Below the pieces are notes generated by a model. It saw only the letters and a list, made by a program, of their open reading frames with translations. It was not told the DNA's origin and made no database searches. DNA of 64,000 nucleotides from Lactobacillales bacterium. Its GTDB lineage: Bacteria > Bacillota_I > Bacilli_A > RF39 > UBA660. This document shows positions 8,440 to 17,959 of this stretch, in pieces. A program made the translations under genes and the position numbers. The first letter of the stretch is position 1, and the number at the start of each line of letters is the position of its first letter. The stretch spans positions 1 through 64,000 of the forward strand of contig SVAG01000003.1 in assembly GCA_015059545.1 (NCBI GenBank), read 5' to 3'.

Positions 8440-8468
8440 TTGACATAAAAAAAATAATAGTGTATAAA
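8440..8468 (+). promoter_or_regulatory. Promoter of topA
   Basis: Perfect -35 TTGACA (8440-8445), 17-bp spacer, -10 TATAAA (8463-8468). The topA start is 27 bases downstream with ribosome binding site AAAGGAAG. Confidence 0.85.
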
Positions 8469-8494
8469 TTTAATTGACACAAAGGAAGTGGATT

Positions 8495-10522
8495 ATGACA
8501 AAAAAATTAGTAATAGTGGAATCACCAGCTAAAACAAAAACAATAGGAAAATATTTAGGTAGTGATTATAAAGTAGTATCTTCAAAAGGGCATATAAGAG
8601 ACTTATCAACAAGTGGTAAATATGGTTTAGGAGTAGATATAGAAGATAATTTTAAACCAAAATATACAACAATTAAAGGTAAAAAGAAAACAATAGATGA
8701 ACTTAAAAAAGATGTAAAATCATGTGATTTTGTTTATCTAGCAACCGACCCTGACCGTGAAGGAGAAGCTATTTCTTGGCATTTATTTGATGCATTAGGA
8801 ATAGAAGAAGAAAAATATGAAAGAGTAGTATTTAATGAAATAACTAAAAATGCTATATTAGAATCATTTAATCATCCTAGAAAAATAGATCAAGATTTAG
8901 TTAATTCACAAGAAACAAGAAGAATACTAGATAGAATAATAGGGTTTAGATTAAGTAAATTAATGCAATATAAAACAAGTGGTACAAGTGCAGGACGTGT
9001 ACAAAGTGTTGCTTTAAAATTAATTGTTGATAAGGAAAGAGAAATTGAATCATTTGTTAGTGAAGAATATTGGAGTATTAAAGCTATATTCCCTGAATTC
9101 GAAGCTGATTTAGTAACATATAATAATAAAAAAATAGAAATTAAAAATGAAATAGAAGCAAATGAAATATTAGATAAACTATCAAATAAATTTAAAATAG
9201 ATAATGTAGAGAAAAAACAAAAAGAAAAAGCAACTAAGTTCCCATTTATTACAAGTACATTACAACAAGAAGCATCGTCTAAATTAAATATGAATGCTAA
9301 AAAAACAATGATGATTGCTCAAAAATTATATGAAGGAATTGAACTTGCTGATGAAACAGTTGGGTTAATTACTTATATGCGTACTGATTCAACAAGATTA
9401 TCAGCAGACTTTATAAATGAAACAAAGAATTTTATTAAAGCAAAATACGGAGAACAATATGTTGGAATAGTTAAAAAAAGTAAAGATAAAGATAATGTTC
9501 AAGATGCACACGAAGCTATTAGACCAACAAGTATAAATAGAACACCAGAAAGTGTAAGACCATTCTTAAATGATGATGAATTTAAATTATATAGAATGAT
9601 TTATTATAGAGCTTTAGCTTATTTAATGGCACCTGCTAAAACAGAAAATACAACAGTTATTTTTGATAACAATAATTATCAATTTAAATTAACAGGTCAA
9701 ATTATAACATTTGATGGATATTTAAAAGTATATAAAGATTATGAAGATACAAAAGAAAATATAATCCCACCTTTTGATACTTATAATTCAAATATAGTTA
9801 TTTCAAATAGTATAGAAAAAGAACAACATTTTACACAACCTCCAGCACGTTATACAGAAGCAAAACTTGTTAAAGCTATGGAAGAGTTAGGAATCGGAAG
9901 ACCTAGTACATATGCTACTATAATGAGTAATATTAAAGATAGAGGATATGTAAATATAGTAGAAAAGAAATTCCATCCAACTGAAATTGGAATAGAAGTA
10001 ACAGATAAATTACAAGAATATTTTGATTCTATTATAAATGTAGAATATACAGCTTCAATGGAAGAAGACTTAGATAAAATAGCAGATGGAGATCTTGTTT
10101 GGTATAATACATTAAGTGATTTTTATAAAAAGTTTGAACCACTTCTAGATGAAGCATTTAAAAATATGGAAAAACAAGCTCCAGAAGAAACAGGAGAAAC
10201 TTGTCCAGAATGTGGTAATCCACTTGTAATTAGAAAAGGTAGATATGGAAAATTTACAGCTTGTAGTAATTATCCAGAATGTAAATATATAAAACAAGAA
10301 AAGGCTGAAACAAAAGAAATATGTGATTGTCCAAATTGTGATGGAAAAATAGTAGAAAAGAAAAGTCGTAAGGGTAAAGTTTTCTATGGATGTAATAATT
10401 ATCCAACATGTAAAACAGCTTATTGGGATACACCAACAGGAGAAAAATGTCCTGAATGTGGTGAAATGTTAGTAGAAAAGAAGAATGTTATAAAATGTAG
10501 TAGTTGTGAATTTAAAAAATAG
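8495..10522 (+). CDS. topA: DNA topoisomerase I (type IA)
   Basis: Relaxes negative supercoils through a 5'-phosphotyrosine intermediate. The TOPRIM domain is at the N-terminus with VIVESPAK and ATDPDREGEAISWH. The active-site tyrosine is Tyr294 in GLITYMRTDSTR. Three C-terminal Cys4 zinc ribbons begin with CPECG, CPNCD and CPECG. The product is 675 residues. I chose the ATG at 8495; the upstream TTG at 8474 lies within the promoter region and has no ribosome binding site. Confidence 0.97.
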   Translation: MTKKLVIVESPAKTKTIGKYLGSDYKVVSSKGHIRDLSTSGKYGLGVDIEDNFKPKYTTIKGKKKTIDELKKDVKSCDFVYLATDPDREGEAISWHLFDALGIEEEKYERVVFNEITKNAILESFNHPRKIDQDLVNSQETRRILDRIIGFRLSKLMQYKTSGTSAGRVQSVALKLIVDKEREIESFVSEEYWSIKAIFPEFEADLVTYNNKKIEIKNEIEANEILDKLSNKFKIDNVEKKQKEKATKFPFITSTLQQEASSKLNMNAKKTMMIAQKLYEGIELADETVGLITYMRTDSTRLSADFINETKNFIKAKYGEQYVGIVKKSKDKDNVQDAHEAIRPTSINRTPESVRPFLNDDEFKLYRMIYYRALAYLMAPAKTENTTVIFDNNNYQFKLTGQIITFDGYLKVYKDYEDTKENIIPPFDTYNSNIVISNSIEKEQHFTQPPARYTEAKLVKAMEELGIGRPSTYATIMSNIKDRGYVNIVEKKFHPTEIGIEVTDKLQEYFDSIINVEYTASMEEDLDKIADGDLVWYNTLSDFYKKFEPLLDEAFKNMEKQAPEETGETCPECGNPLVIRKGRYGKFTACSNYPECKYIKQEKAETKEICDCPNCDGKIVEKKSRKGKVFYGCNNYPTCKTAYWDTPTGEKCPECGEMLVEKKNVIKCSSCEFKK

Positions 10523-10545
10523 TTCATAACTACTTTTCTTTTTGT
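10516..10545 (+). terminator. Terminator after topA
   Basis: Stem AAAATAGTT / AACTACTTT with a 3-base loop overlapping the topA stop, followed by CTTTTTG. The weak stem makes this a moderate call. Confidence 0.5.
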
Positions 10546-10580
10546 AAAAAATATTATATAATGAATAATAGGTGAATAAT

Positions 10581-11477
10581 ATGAATTCGGGATTATATAG
10601 TTTAATAGTGAGAGATTTAGATACAAATGAGTTTGTTGTTATACCAATACAAGACCAAAGAAATAATGATATACGAAGAAAAGTTAATGTATCTTCAATT
10701 GATAATCTTACTACTGGTTTTGAAAATGAACAGGCTTTGATTGAATGTTTATGTGAAAAAGGTTATATAAAAAATAAAAACGTTGATATTTTTATAACTT
10801 ATAAAAATGATGGAAAACAAAAATTTTTACAACCATTATATAAAGAGTATGAATATTTTAGAGGATTTATACAAGAAAGTGAAACAAAAATAGATCCAAA
10901 AAATGAATATTTTATATATTATCAAGATATTATATTTACTGAATTAAATAAAATAGAAGTTAGAAACTATATATTAAATGAATGCCCTAATTTATATGAA
11001 AAAACATTAGAACATATAAATTTAGCATATTATTCAAAATCTTTAGAAGAAGTAAATTATTTTAAAAAGAAAATTATATCAGATTTAACAAATTATCGAA
11101 CACTTAGAGATATAGTTCTTAATATTAATGAATTCTATAATCCAAATTTAAAAATGGATAGATTATTAAAAACAGAAAATAGAAGAAGAGCTTTAGCAAA
11201 ACAAGTAACAAAAGAAGAAGAATTGTTAGCTCAAACAATTAATATATCAATTCCAACAGATTTTGAAAATGAAGAAACTTTAGAACATAATAATTTACCA
11301 GAAGAAAATAATAGTCAATTATTTGAAGATGCTAAGGCATTTAAAAATGAAGGTCAAGAAATAATGGAAATGGTAGATTTAGATGATATTATTTATAGTT
11401 TAACAGATGATGAAGCATTAGCGCTTGGTATAGATAAAAGTAAAATGGATGAATATGTTGGAAGGGCTAGAAAATAG
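10581..11477 (+). CDS. Uncharacterised protein
   Basis: I do not recognise this 298-residue protein. It has no signal peptide or clear membrane span. The first 75 residues look like a beta-rich domain (GLYSLIVRDLDTNEFVVIPIQ), the middle is helical and charged, and the last 60 are acidic, ending with a segment DDIIYSLTDDEALALGIDKSKMDEYVGRARK. The ATG at 10581 follows AGGTGA; an in-frame GTG sits inside that ribosome binding site. It stands alone between topA and the recombinase, with its own weak promoter (TATAAT at about 10556) and terminator. Confidence 0.7.
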   Translation: MNSGLYSLIVRDLDTNEFVVIPIQDQRNNDIRRKVNVSSIDNLTTGFENEQALIECLCEKGYIKNKNVDIFITYKNDGKQKFLQPLYKEYEYFRGFIQESETKIDPKNEYFIYYQDIIFTELNKIEVRNYILNECPNLYEKTLEHINLAYYSKSLEEVNYFKKKIISDLTNYRTLRDIVLNINEFYNPNLKMDRLLKTENRRRALAKQVTKEEELLAQTINISIPTDFENEETLEHNNLPEENNSQLFEDAKAFKNEGQEIMEMVDLDDIIYSLTDDEALALGIDKSKMDEYVGRARK

Positions 11478-11486
11478 CCTTTTTTA
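11462..11486 (+). terminator. Terminator after the unknown gene
   Basis: Stem AAGGGCT / AGCCTT with one bulged G, overlapping the stop codon and followed by TTTTTT. Confidence 0.7.
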
Positions 11487-11487
11487 T

Positions 11488-11516
11488 TTGACAAAAAAAT
11501 GTTCGTGTAATATAAT
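11488..11516 (+). promoter_or_regulatory. Promoter of the tyrosine recombinase gene
   Basis: Consensus promoter: TTGACA (11488-11493), 17-bp spacer, TATAAT (11511-11516). The start codon at 11536 lies only 20 bases downstream, so the leader is very short. Confidence 0.85.
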
Positions 11517-11535
11517 TTAGTTGGATAGTGATAGT

Positions 11536-12417
11536 ATGGAAAAATATATATATGGATTTTTAGATTATCTAAAATTAGAAAAAAATTATTCAGATAATAC
11601 AATACAAGGTTATTATAAGGATTTATTGGATTATAAAGAATATTTAAAAAATAAAAATATAAAAGATACAGATTACAAATTTATAAGAAGTTATTTATCT
11701 TATATGTTTGAAAAAAAATATGAGAAAAAAACAATTTCTAGACATATTAGTACTTTAAGAAGTTTTTATAAATATTTAGTAAATGAAAATATTATAAAGA
11801 AAAATCCTATGATATTGATATCTAATCCAAAATTAGATAAAAAATTACCTAACTTTTTATATTATGATGAGATTGAAATATTACTTAATATTCCAGATAA
11901 AGAAACTATTTTAGGATTAAGAGATGCTTTAATATTAGAACTTTTATATTCGACAGGTATTAGGGTTAGTGAACTAACTAATATAAAAGTAAAAGATATA
12001 AATTTTAGTGATAAAAAAATTTTGATACTTGGTAAAGGTAGTAAAGAAAGATATGTATTATATGGAAATACATTAAAAGAATTACTTAATTTATATTTAA
12101 AAGAAAGTAGACCAAAATTAAATAAAAATAGCGAATATTTAATTTTAAATAAAAATGGTAATCAAATTACTGATAGAGGAATTAGACTTATAATATCTAA
12201 TATATTAAAAAAGGGAACATTAGATTATCATGTAAGTCCTCATACATTAAGACATACATTTGCTACACATATGTTAGATAATGGAGCTGATTTAAAAAGT
12301 GTACAAGAGTTACTTGGACATTCTAATTTATCAACTACACAAGTTTATACTCATGTAACAAATGAAAGACTAAGAAGTGTATATTTAAAAACTCATCCAA
12401 GAGCAAAAGATAAATAA
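11536..12417 (+). CDS. Site-specific tyrosine recombinase, XerC/XerD type
   Basis: A 293-residue integrase-fold protein. The N-terminal SAM-like core-binding domain covers about residues 1-85. The catalytic domain has the first Arg in TGIRVSEL, the HTLRHTFATHML box with His and Arg, GHSNLSTTQVYTHV with the last His and the nucleophilic Tyr. The length and compact form fit chromosomal dimer resolution rather than a phage integrase. XerC and XerD cannot be told apart by eye. The ATG at 11536 is preferred over a TTG at 11521. It is monocistronic. Confidence 0.9.
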   Translation: MEKYIYGFLDYLKLEKNYSDNTIQGYYKDLLDYKEYLKNKNIKDTDYKFIRSYLSYMFEKKYEKKTISRHISTLRSFYKYLVNENIIKKNPMILISNPKLDKKLPNFLYYDEIEILLNIPDKETILGLRDALILELLYSTGIRVSELTNIKVKDINFSDKKILILGKGSKERYVLYGNTLKELLNLYLKESRPKLNKNSEYLILNKNGNQITDRGIRLIISNILKKGTLDYHVSPHTLRHTFATHMLDNGADLKSVQELLGHSNLSTTQVYTHVTNERLRSVYLKTHPRAKDK

Positions 12418-12430
12418 AATTATCTTTTTT
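12406..12430 (+). terminator. Terminator after the recombinase gene
   Basis: Perfect 8-bp stem AAAGATAA / TTATCTTT with a T-run. Confidence 0.75.
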
Positions 12431-12432
12431 TA

Positions 12433-12461
12433 TTGCGTAACGAACAATTGTATGGTATAAT
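12433..12461 (+). promoter_or_regulatory. Promoter of tdk
   Basis: -35 TTGCGT (12433-12438), 17-bp spacer, perfect -10 TATAAT (12456-12461). Transcription should start near 12468, giving a leader of about 120 bases. Confidence 0.7.
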
Positions 12462-12467
12462 TAATAT

Positions 12468-12560
12468 AGTGATGATAGAAGTATGTATACATTATAAATC
12501 TTTAAAGATAATCACTGTTAAAATATATTTAAAGGTATCGAATATGTTACTTTTAAACGT
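12468..12560 (+). promoter_or_regulatory. Structured 5' leader of tdk
   Basis: The leader can fold into two units. AGTGAT (12468-12473) pairs with ATCACT (12511-12516) around a 12-base palindrome ATCTTTAAAGAT (12498-12509). A second hairpin pairs TTTAAAGGTA (12528-12537) with TACTTTTAAA (12548-12557), ten pairs including one G-U, with a 10-base loop. It matches no riboswitch class that I recognise. A regulatory RNA is inferred only from the folding and position. Confidence 0.4.
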
Positions 12561-12591
12561 TAATTATAAATAATTAGAAGGAGTATGATTT

Positions 12592-13182
12592 ATGGCAAAA
12601 TTACATTTTAAGTATGGAACAATGAATAGTGGAAAGAGTATTGATTTGATGAAAACAGCTCATAACTATGAAAAAATAGGATACAGTGTTTTAGTATTAA
12701 AACCGTTAATTGATACAAAAGGAGAAGATAAGATAGAATCTAGAGTAGGAATTCAAAGAAAAGTTGATATATTAATAGATCAAGATAATTCATTATTAAA
12801 GTTAATAAAAAATAAAGTTACTGAATCATTAGCTTGTATATTTATAGACGAGGCACAATTTTTAAATGAAAAACAAATAGATGAATTATTTTTCTTAACA
12901 AAAGAATTAGATATACCGGTTATTTGTTATGGACTTAGAAATAATTTTATGATGAATGGTTTTGAAGGTTCAACTAGATTACTTTTAATAGCTGATGAAT
13001 TAGAAGAACTTCCTGCTTTATGTCAATGTAGAGAAGTAGCAAGATATGTTGGTAGAAAAGTAAATGGAGAATTTGTAATAAGTGGTAATGAAATAGAAAT
13101 AGATGGTGCAGATGATAATATTAAATATGAACCTATGTGTGGTAAATGTTATTTAAAGAAAGTTAAAAAAATCAAATTTTAA
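12592..13182 (+). CDS. tdk: Thymidine kinase (type II)
   Basis: Phosphorylates thymidine and deoxyuridine with ATP in nucleoside salvage. The 196-residue protein has the P-loop GTMNSGKS (residues 9-16), the Walker-B/lid motif FIDEAQF, and the zinc-binding cysteines in CQCR and CGKCY, all typical of the TK1-like type II family. It has its own promoter and an unusual structured leader. The ribosome binding site AGAAGGAG is strong. Confidence 0.95.
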   Translation: MAKLHFKYGTMNSGKSIDLMKTAHNYEKIGYSVLVLKPLIDTKGEDKIESRVGIQRKVDILIDQDNSLLKLIKNKVTESLACIFIDEAQFLNEKQIDELFFLTKELDIPVICYGLRNNFMMNGFEGSTRLLLIADELEELPALCQCREVARYVGRKVNGEFVISGNEIEIDGADDNIKYEPMCGKCYLKKVKKIKF

Positions 13183-13193
13183 CTTTTTTTGTC
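13158..13193 (+). terminator. Terminator after tdk
   Basis: Stem AAAGTTAAAA / TTTTAACTTT overlapping the tdk stop codon, followed by TTTT. Confidence 0.7.
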
Positions 13194-13210
13194 AAGTAAA
13201 TGTTTATTTA

Positions 13211-13239
13211 TTGAATTAAAAAGTTCAGTTTGTTATAAT
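13211..13239 (+). promoter_or_regulatory. Promoter of ppdK
   Basis: -35 TTGAAT (13211-13216), 17-bp spacer, perfect -10 TATAAT (13234-13239). A strong ribosome binding site TTAGGAGGA precedes the start. Confidence 0.75.
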
Positions 13240-13265
13240 GAATATGTCAGGTTAGGAGGAATTTT

Positions 13266-15899
13266 ATGACAAAATATGTTTACTTATTTAGTGAAGGTGA
13301 CAAAGACATGCGTAACTTACTAGGTGGTAAAGGTGCAAACTTAGCAGAAATGACTAAATTAGGATTACCAATTCCACAAGGTTTTACAGTTACAACAGAA
13401 GCATGTACAGAATATTATAATAATGGTGAAAATATTAGTGAAGAAATTGAAAAAGAAATTTTTGAATCATTAAAGAAAATTGAAGAAATACAAGGTAAAA
13501 AATTTGGAGACACTTCTGATCCACTATTAGTATCAGTAAGAAGTGGAGCAAGAGCTTCAATGCCAGGTATGATGGATACTATCTTAAATTTAGGTTTAAA
13601 TGATATTGCAGTTGAAGGATTTGCAGAAAAAACAGGAAATCCAAGATTCGCATATGATTCATATCGTAGATTTATTCAAATGTATTCAGATGTAGTTATG
13701 GAAGTGCCAAAATCTTATTTTGAAAAGATTATTGATGAATTAAAAGAAGAAAAAGGAATAAAGTATGATACAGAATTAACTGTAGATGATTTAAAAGAAT
13801 TAGTTAATAGATTTAAAGCTGTATATAAAGAAGCTATGAATGGAGAAGAATTCCCACAAGATCCTAGTGTTCAATTAATGGGAGCTGTTAAAGCAGTATT
13901 CCGTTCATGGGATAATCCAAGAGCAATCGTTTATAGAAGAATGAATGATATTCCAGGTAGTTGGGGAACAGCTGTAAATGTTCAATCAATGGTATTTGGA
14001 AACATGGGAGATACTTCAGGAACAGGTGTTGCATTTACAAGAAATCCATCAACTGGAGAAAAAGGTATTTATGGTGAATACTTAATAAATGCACAAGGAG
14101 AAGACGTTGTTGCAGGTGTTAGAACACCACAACCAATTACAAAATTAGCTGAAGATTTACCAGAATGTTATGCTGAATTTATGAAATTAGCAGAAACTCT
14201 AGAAAATCATTATAAAGATATGCAAGATATGGAATTTACTATTCAAGAAGGAAAATTATATTTCTTACAAACTAGAAATGGTAAAAGAACTGCAGATGCA
14301 GCTATTAAAATTGCATGCGATTTAGTTGATGAAGGTATGATTGATGAAAAAGAAGCAGTAATGCGTATTGAAGCAAAATCATTAGATCAATTATTACATC
14401 CAACATTTAACAAAGATGCTTTAGCTAAAGGTGAAGTAGTAGGTGAAGCATTACCAGCTAGTCCAGGAGCTGCTACAGGTAAAATAGTATTTACTGCTGA
14501 AGAAGCAAAAGAACTTGGAATGGGTGGAAAAGAAGAAAAAGTTATCTTAGTTCGTTTAGAAACTACACCAGAAGATATTGAAGGTATGGTTGCTGCACAA
14601 GGTATATTAACAGTTAGAGGTGGAATGACATCTCATGCTGCAGTAGTTGCTCGTGGTATGGGTACTTGTTGTGTATCAGGATGCGGTAGCATTAAATTAA
14701 ATGAAGAAAAAGAAGAATTTGAATTAGGTGGAGTAGTATTCAAAAAAGGAGACTATATTTCATTAGATGGTTCAACAGGAAAAATATACAAAGGTGAAAT
14801 AGCAACAGAAGAAGCTACAGTATCTGGAAACTTTGGACGTATTATGGCATGGGCAGATAAATATAGAACACTTAAAGTACGTACAAATGCAGATAATCCA
14901 AGAGATACTAAAAATGCTATTAAATTAGGAGCAGAAGGTATTGGATTATGTCGTACAGAACACATGTTCTTCGATGCAGATAGAATTCCAAAAATCAGAA
15001 AAATGATCTTATCAGAAACAGTAGAAGCAAGAGAAAGTGCTTTAAATGAATTAATACCTTTCCAAAAAAGTGATTTTAAAGCAATGTATAAAGAATTACA
15101 AGGACTTCCAATGACAGTGCGTTATCTAGACCCACCATTACATGAATTCCTTCCAACATTAGAAGAAGATATTAAAGCATTAGCAAGTGAAATGGGTGTA
15201 ACAGTAGAACATTTAAAACAAAAATGTGCTGATTTACATGAATTTAACCCAATGATGGGACACAGAGGATGTAGACTTGCTGTAACATATCCAGAAATAG
15301 CTAAAATGCAAACAAGAGCTTTAATGGAAGCTGCTATTGAAGTAAAAGAAGAAGATGGGTATGATATAGTACCAGAAATAATGATTCCACTTGTTGGTGA
15401 AAAGAAAGAATTAGATTTCGTTAAAGAAGTAGTTGTAGAAACTGCAGAAACTGTTAAAAAAGAAAAAAATTCAGATATTGAATATCATATTGGAACAATG
15501 ATTGAAATTCCAAGAGCTGCATTACTTGCAGATGAAATAGCTGAATCTGCTGAATTCTTCTCATTTGGAACAAATGACTTAACACAAATGACATTTGGAT
15601 TCTCAAGAGATGATGCAGGTAAATTCTTAGATGCTTATTATCAAAATAAAATATATGAATCTGATCCATTTGCTAAATTAGATCAAAATGGAGTAGGAAA
15701 ATTAGTAGAAACAGCTGCTAAATTAGGACGTACTACAAGACCAGATATTAAACTTGGTATTTGTGGTGAACACGGAGGAGATCCAGCATCAGTTGAATTC
15801 TGTCATAATGTAGGACTTTCTTATGTATCATGTTCTCCATTTAGAGTACCAATAGCTCGTTTAGCTGCTGCACAAGCTGCATTAAAAGATAATAAATAA
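13266..15899 (+). CDS. ppdK: Pyruvate, phosphate dikinase
   Basis: Interconverts pyruvate, ATP and phosphate with phosphoenolpyruvate, AMP and diphosphate; in anaerobes it often works in glycolysis. The 877-residue protein has the full domain order: ATP-grasp nucleotide-binding domain (GGKGANLAEM at residues 22-31), the phosphohistidine domain (GGMTSHAAVVARGMGTCCVSG) and the PEP/pyruvate TIM barrel (GLCRTEHMFF, GTNDLTQMTFG, and CGEHGGDPASVEFCH with the catalytic Cys). Codon use is more biased (more GAA, CCA, TTC, CGT) than in most neighbours, suggesting high expression. It is monocistronic. Confidence 0.97.
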   Translation: MTKYVYLFSEGDKDMRNLLGGKGANLAEMTKLGLPIPQGFTVTTEACTEYYNNGENISEEIEKEIFESLKKIEEIQGKKFGDTSDPLLVSVRSGARASMPGMMDTILNLGLNDIAVEGFAEKTGNPRFAYDSYRRFIQMYSDVVMEVPKSYFEKIIDELKEEKGIKYDTELTVDDLKELVNRFKAVYKEAMNGEEFPQDPSVQLMGAVKAVFRSWDNPRAIVYRRMNDIPGSWGTAVNVQSMVFGNMGDTSGTGVAFTRNPSTGEKGIYGEYLINAQGEDVVAGVRTPQPITKLAEDLPECYAEFMKLAETLENHYKDMQDMEFTIQEGKLYFLQTRNGKRTADAAIKIACDLVDEGMIDEKEAVMRIEAKSLDQLLHPTFNKDALAKGEVVGEALPASPGAATGKIVFTAEEAKELGMGGKEEKVILVRLETTPEDIEGMVAAQGILTVRGGMTSHAAVVARGMGTCCVSGCGSIKLNEEKEEFELGGVVFKKGDYISLDGSTGKIYKGEIATEEATVSGNFGRIMAWADKYRTLKVRTNADNPRDTKNAIKLGAEGIGLCRTEHMFFDADRIPKIRKMILSETVEARESALNELIPFQKSDFKAMYKELQGLPMTVRYLDPPLHEFLPTLEEDIKALASEMGVTVEHLKQKCADLHEFNPMMGHRGCRLAVTYPEIAKMQTRALMEAAIEVKEEDGYDIVPEIMIPLVGEKKELDFVKEVVVETAETVKKEKNSDIEYHIGTMIEIPRAALLADEIAESAEFFSFGTNDLTQMTFGFSRDDAGKFLDAYYQNKIYESDPFAKLDQNGVGKLVETAAKLGRTTRPDIKLGICGEHGGDPASVEFCHNVGLSYVSCSPFRVPIARLAAAQAALKDNK

Positions 15900-15913
15900 T
15901 TACATATGAATTT

Positions 15914-15940
15914 AAAGACTAGAAAATCTAGTCTTTATTT
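15914..15940 (+). terminator. Terminator after ppdK
   Basis: Perfect 10-bp stem AAAGACTAGA / TCTAGTCTTT with a 3-base loop and ATTTTTTT tail. Confidence 0.9.
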
Positions 15941-16015
15941 TTTTATATAAATTTAGATTTCATTAAAATAAATTATATGATATAATATTTTTTAGAATAG
16001 AGGTGCTTAATATAT

Positions 16016-17947
16016 ATGAAAAATAAATCTAAGTTTTTATTATTTTTAAGTTTATTATGGTTACCAGTATTGGTTTCTGCAGGTGATGGAAACAGTGGTC
16101 TTGATATTGTTTCTGCATTAGCAATGGAAGTTTTTGTATCTATACATATGTCTGTTTTTGTTTTAAAACCATTAGCTGATATGTTTTCAAAAGAAAATAG
16201 TAAAAAAACATTTTGGATATTATTTGCAATAAGAGCTGGAATTTTATTATTTTTTGATTTTTTTGTAACCACATTTATTGCAATTATTGATTTTATAGGT
16301 GTTTTTATTGGTGCTGCTTTAATTGTTCCAATTTGTGCTAAGATTACTAAAACAAAAATAAATAGTAGAAGTAATCAAGTTATAAAAACAACTCCTATTA
16401 CTGCTATTGCACAATCACAAGATCAAATTAAAGGTATAGAATTAAAATGTGCTAAATGTAGTGCTGTATTAAATGTTACAGATAAGTTTTGTTCACATTG
16501 TGGTGAAGCATTTGATGGAAGTAATGTAGTGGTTTCTGAAAATGCAAATGAAACAATTAAAATTCCTAATAAGGTTGCAGTATTACCATCACATTTTGAT
16601 AAAATGTATAGTTTATCAGAAGAACAAATGTTAGAAGAATTTATTAATAAAGAATTGACTAAGGCAGGTGTAGATAAATCATCAGGATTAATTCCAAGTG
16701 ATGTTTTAAAAAGAAAAAAAATATTAAATATTATTTTTTCATTTCTTGTTTTTGTATTTATAACATTAATATTTTTCCATTTTCCAATATATACATATAT
16801 AGTAGGAATAGTAATATTATTTATTTTCTTTAAAGTTACAAGAAAATATAATTTAATTAAATATTTGAAAAAGGAAATAAAAGCTAGACCTAGTGAAAAA
16901 ATTTCTAATATTGTGATGAATGTAAAAAATACTTTTGTTGCTGATACTTCAAAAGGTGTTTTTAGAATAAGTTTAATAGCTGCTATTATTTTACCATTGA
17001 TTATTTTTTCATCACCTAGAATTTTATATGAAAAAGTTGATGGAGGTTATGCAGTAAGATATTATGCTTTTGGTTTAACTAATTTTAAAACAGCTACTAT
17101 ACCAGCAACTTATAAAGGTGAAGATGTTATTTCTTTACGTGGTAATACATTCTCTAATATGCCTTTTTTACAAGAAGTAAATTTACCAGATACTATTGTA
17201 GAAATTAGAGGACAAGCATTTAAAAATAATATTAGTTTAACTAAAGTAAATATTCCAAATAAATTAGAATATTTAGGTGGAGGAGCTTTTTATAATTGTA
17301 ATTCCATAACAGATATTGAATTACCAGATACATTAACTTATTTAGGTGGGGAAGCTTTCTATGGTGCATCATCTTTAAAAAACGTTAAATTGTCAAATAA
17401 TTTAATAGAAATTAGAGGAAATACATTTGAAAATTGTTCATCATTAGAGTCTATTAAAATACCAGATTCAGTATTAAGAATTGGTGGTCATGCATTTTAT
17501 GGTAATTCAAATTTAAGTGAAGTTATATTTACAGAAAATAGTCAATTATTTAAAATTGGTTCATCAGCATTTAGAAGATGTGATAGTTTATATGAAATTA
17601 CATTACCTAATGATGTATATATAAATGAGAGAGCATTTAAAGAAAGCCCAACAAATGTTAATTATTTTGAATCAAAAAAACCAACTAAAAATATTATAAC
17701 TATACCTAATGATGGAAGTTATAAAAGTATTAGTACTAGTAAATATGGAAATATAAATTTGAGAATCACTGATGCTAAATTTGAAAATGGTTATTTAAAT
17801 ATGACTTTACATTTAAGTGGAGGAATAAATAAAACACTTGATATTACATGTAATGGTTCACCATATTATATTTATAATGATTTTTATATTATAACTAATA
17901 AATATACATATAAACCATCAACAACAACATTTAATTTTTATTATTAA
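16016..17947 (+). CDS. Zinc-ribbon membrane protein with BspA-type leucine-rich repeats
   Basis: A 643-residue membrane protein. It begins with a signal-like segment (residues 1-22, ending VSAGDG) and two further hydrophobic spans by about residue 110. A zinc ribbon C-x2-C...C-x2-C (CAKCSAVL and CSHCGEAF) lies near residues 140-160. Two more membrane spans follow near 240-280 and one near 325. The extracytoplasmic part has about six LRR_5 (BspA-like) repeats of the type LPDTIVEIRGQAFKNN. The C-terminal 120 residues are beta-rich. It is 12 bases from the radical SAM gene, so they form one operon. Function unknown. Confidence 0.75.
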   Translation: MKNKSKFLLFLSLLWLPVLVSAGDGNSGLDIVSALAMEVFVSIHMSVFVLKPLADMFSKENSKKTFWILFAIRAGILLFFDFFVTTFIAIIDFIGVFIGAALIVPICAKITKTKINSRSNQVIKTTPITAIAQSQDQIKGIELKCAKCSAVLNVTDKFCSHCGEAFDGSNVVVSENANETIKIPNKVAVLPSHFDKMYSLSEEQMLEEFINKELTKAGVDKSSGLIPSDVLKRKKILNIIFSFLVFVFITLIFFHFPIYTYIVGIVILFIFFKVTRKYNLIKYLKKEIKARPSEKISNIVMNVKNTFVADTSKGVFRISLIAAIILPLIIFSSPRILYEKVDGGYAVRYYAFGLTNFKTATIPATYKGEDVISLRGNTFSNMPFLQEVNLPDTIVEIRGQAFKNNISLTKVNIPNKLEYLGGGAFYNCNSITDIELPDTLTYLGGEAFYGASSLKNVKLSNNLIEIRGNTFENCSSLESIKIPDSVLRIGGHAFYGNSNLSEVIFTENSQLFKIGSSAFRRCDSLYEITLPNDVYINERAFKESPTNVNYFESKKPTKNIITIPNDGSYKSISTSKYGNINLRITDAKFENGYLNMTLHLSGGINKTLDITCNGSPYYIYNDFYIITNKYTYKPSTTTFNFYY

Positions 17948-17959
17948 TAGGGGGATTTT

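Noticed and set aside
12440-12453. LexA-like box CGAAC-AATT-GTATG before tdk
   Set aside because: Two mismatches in the right arm; too weak to claim.
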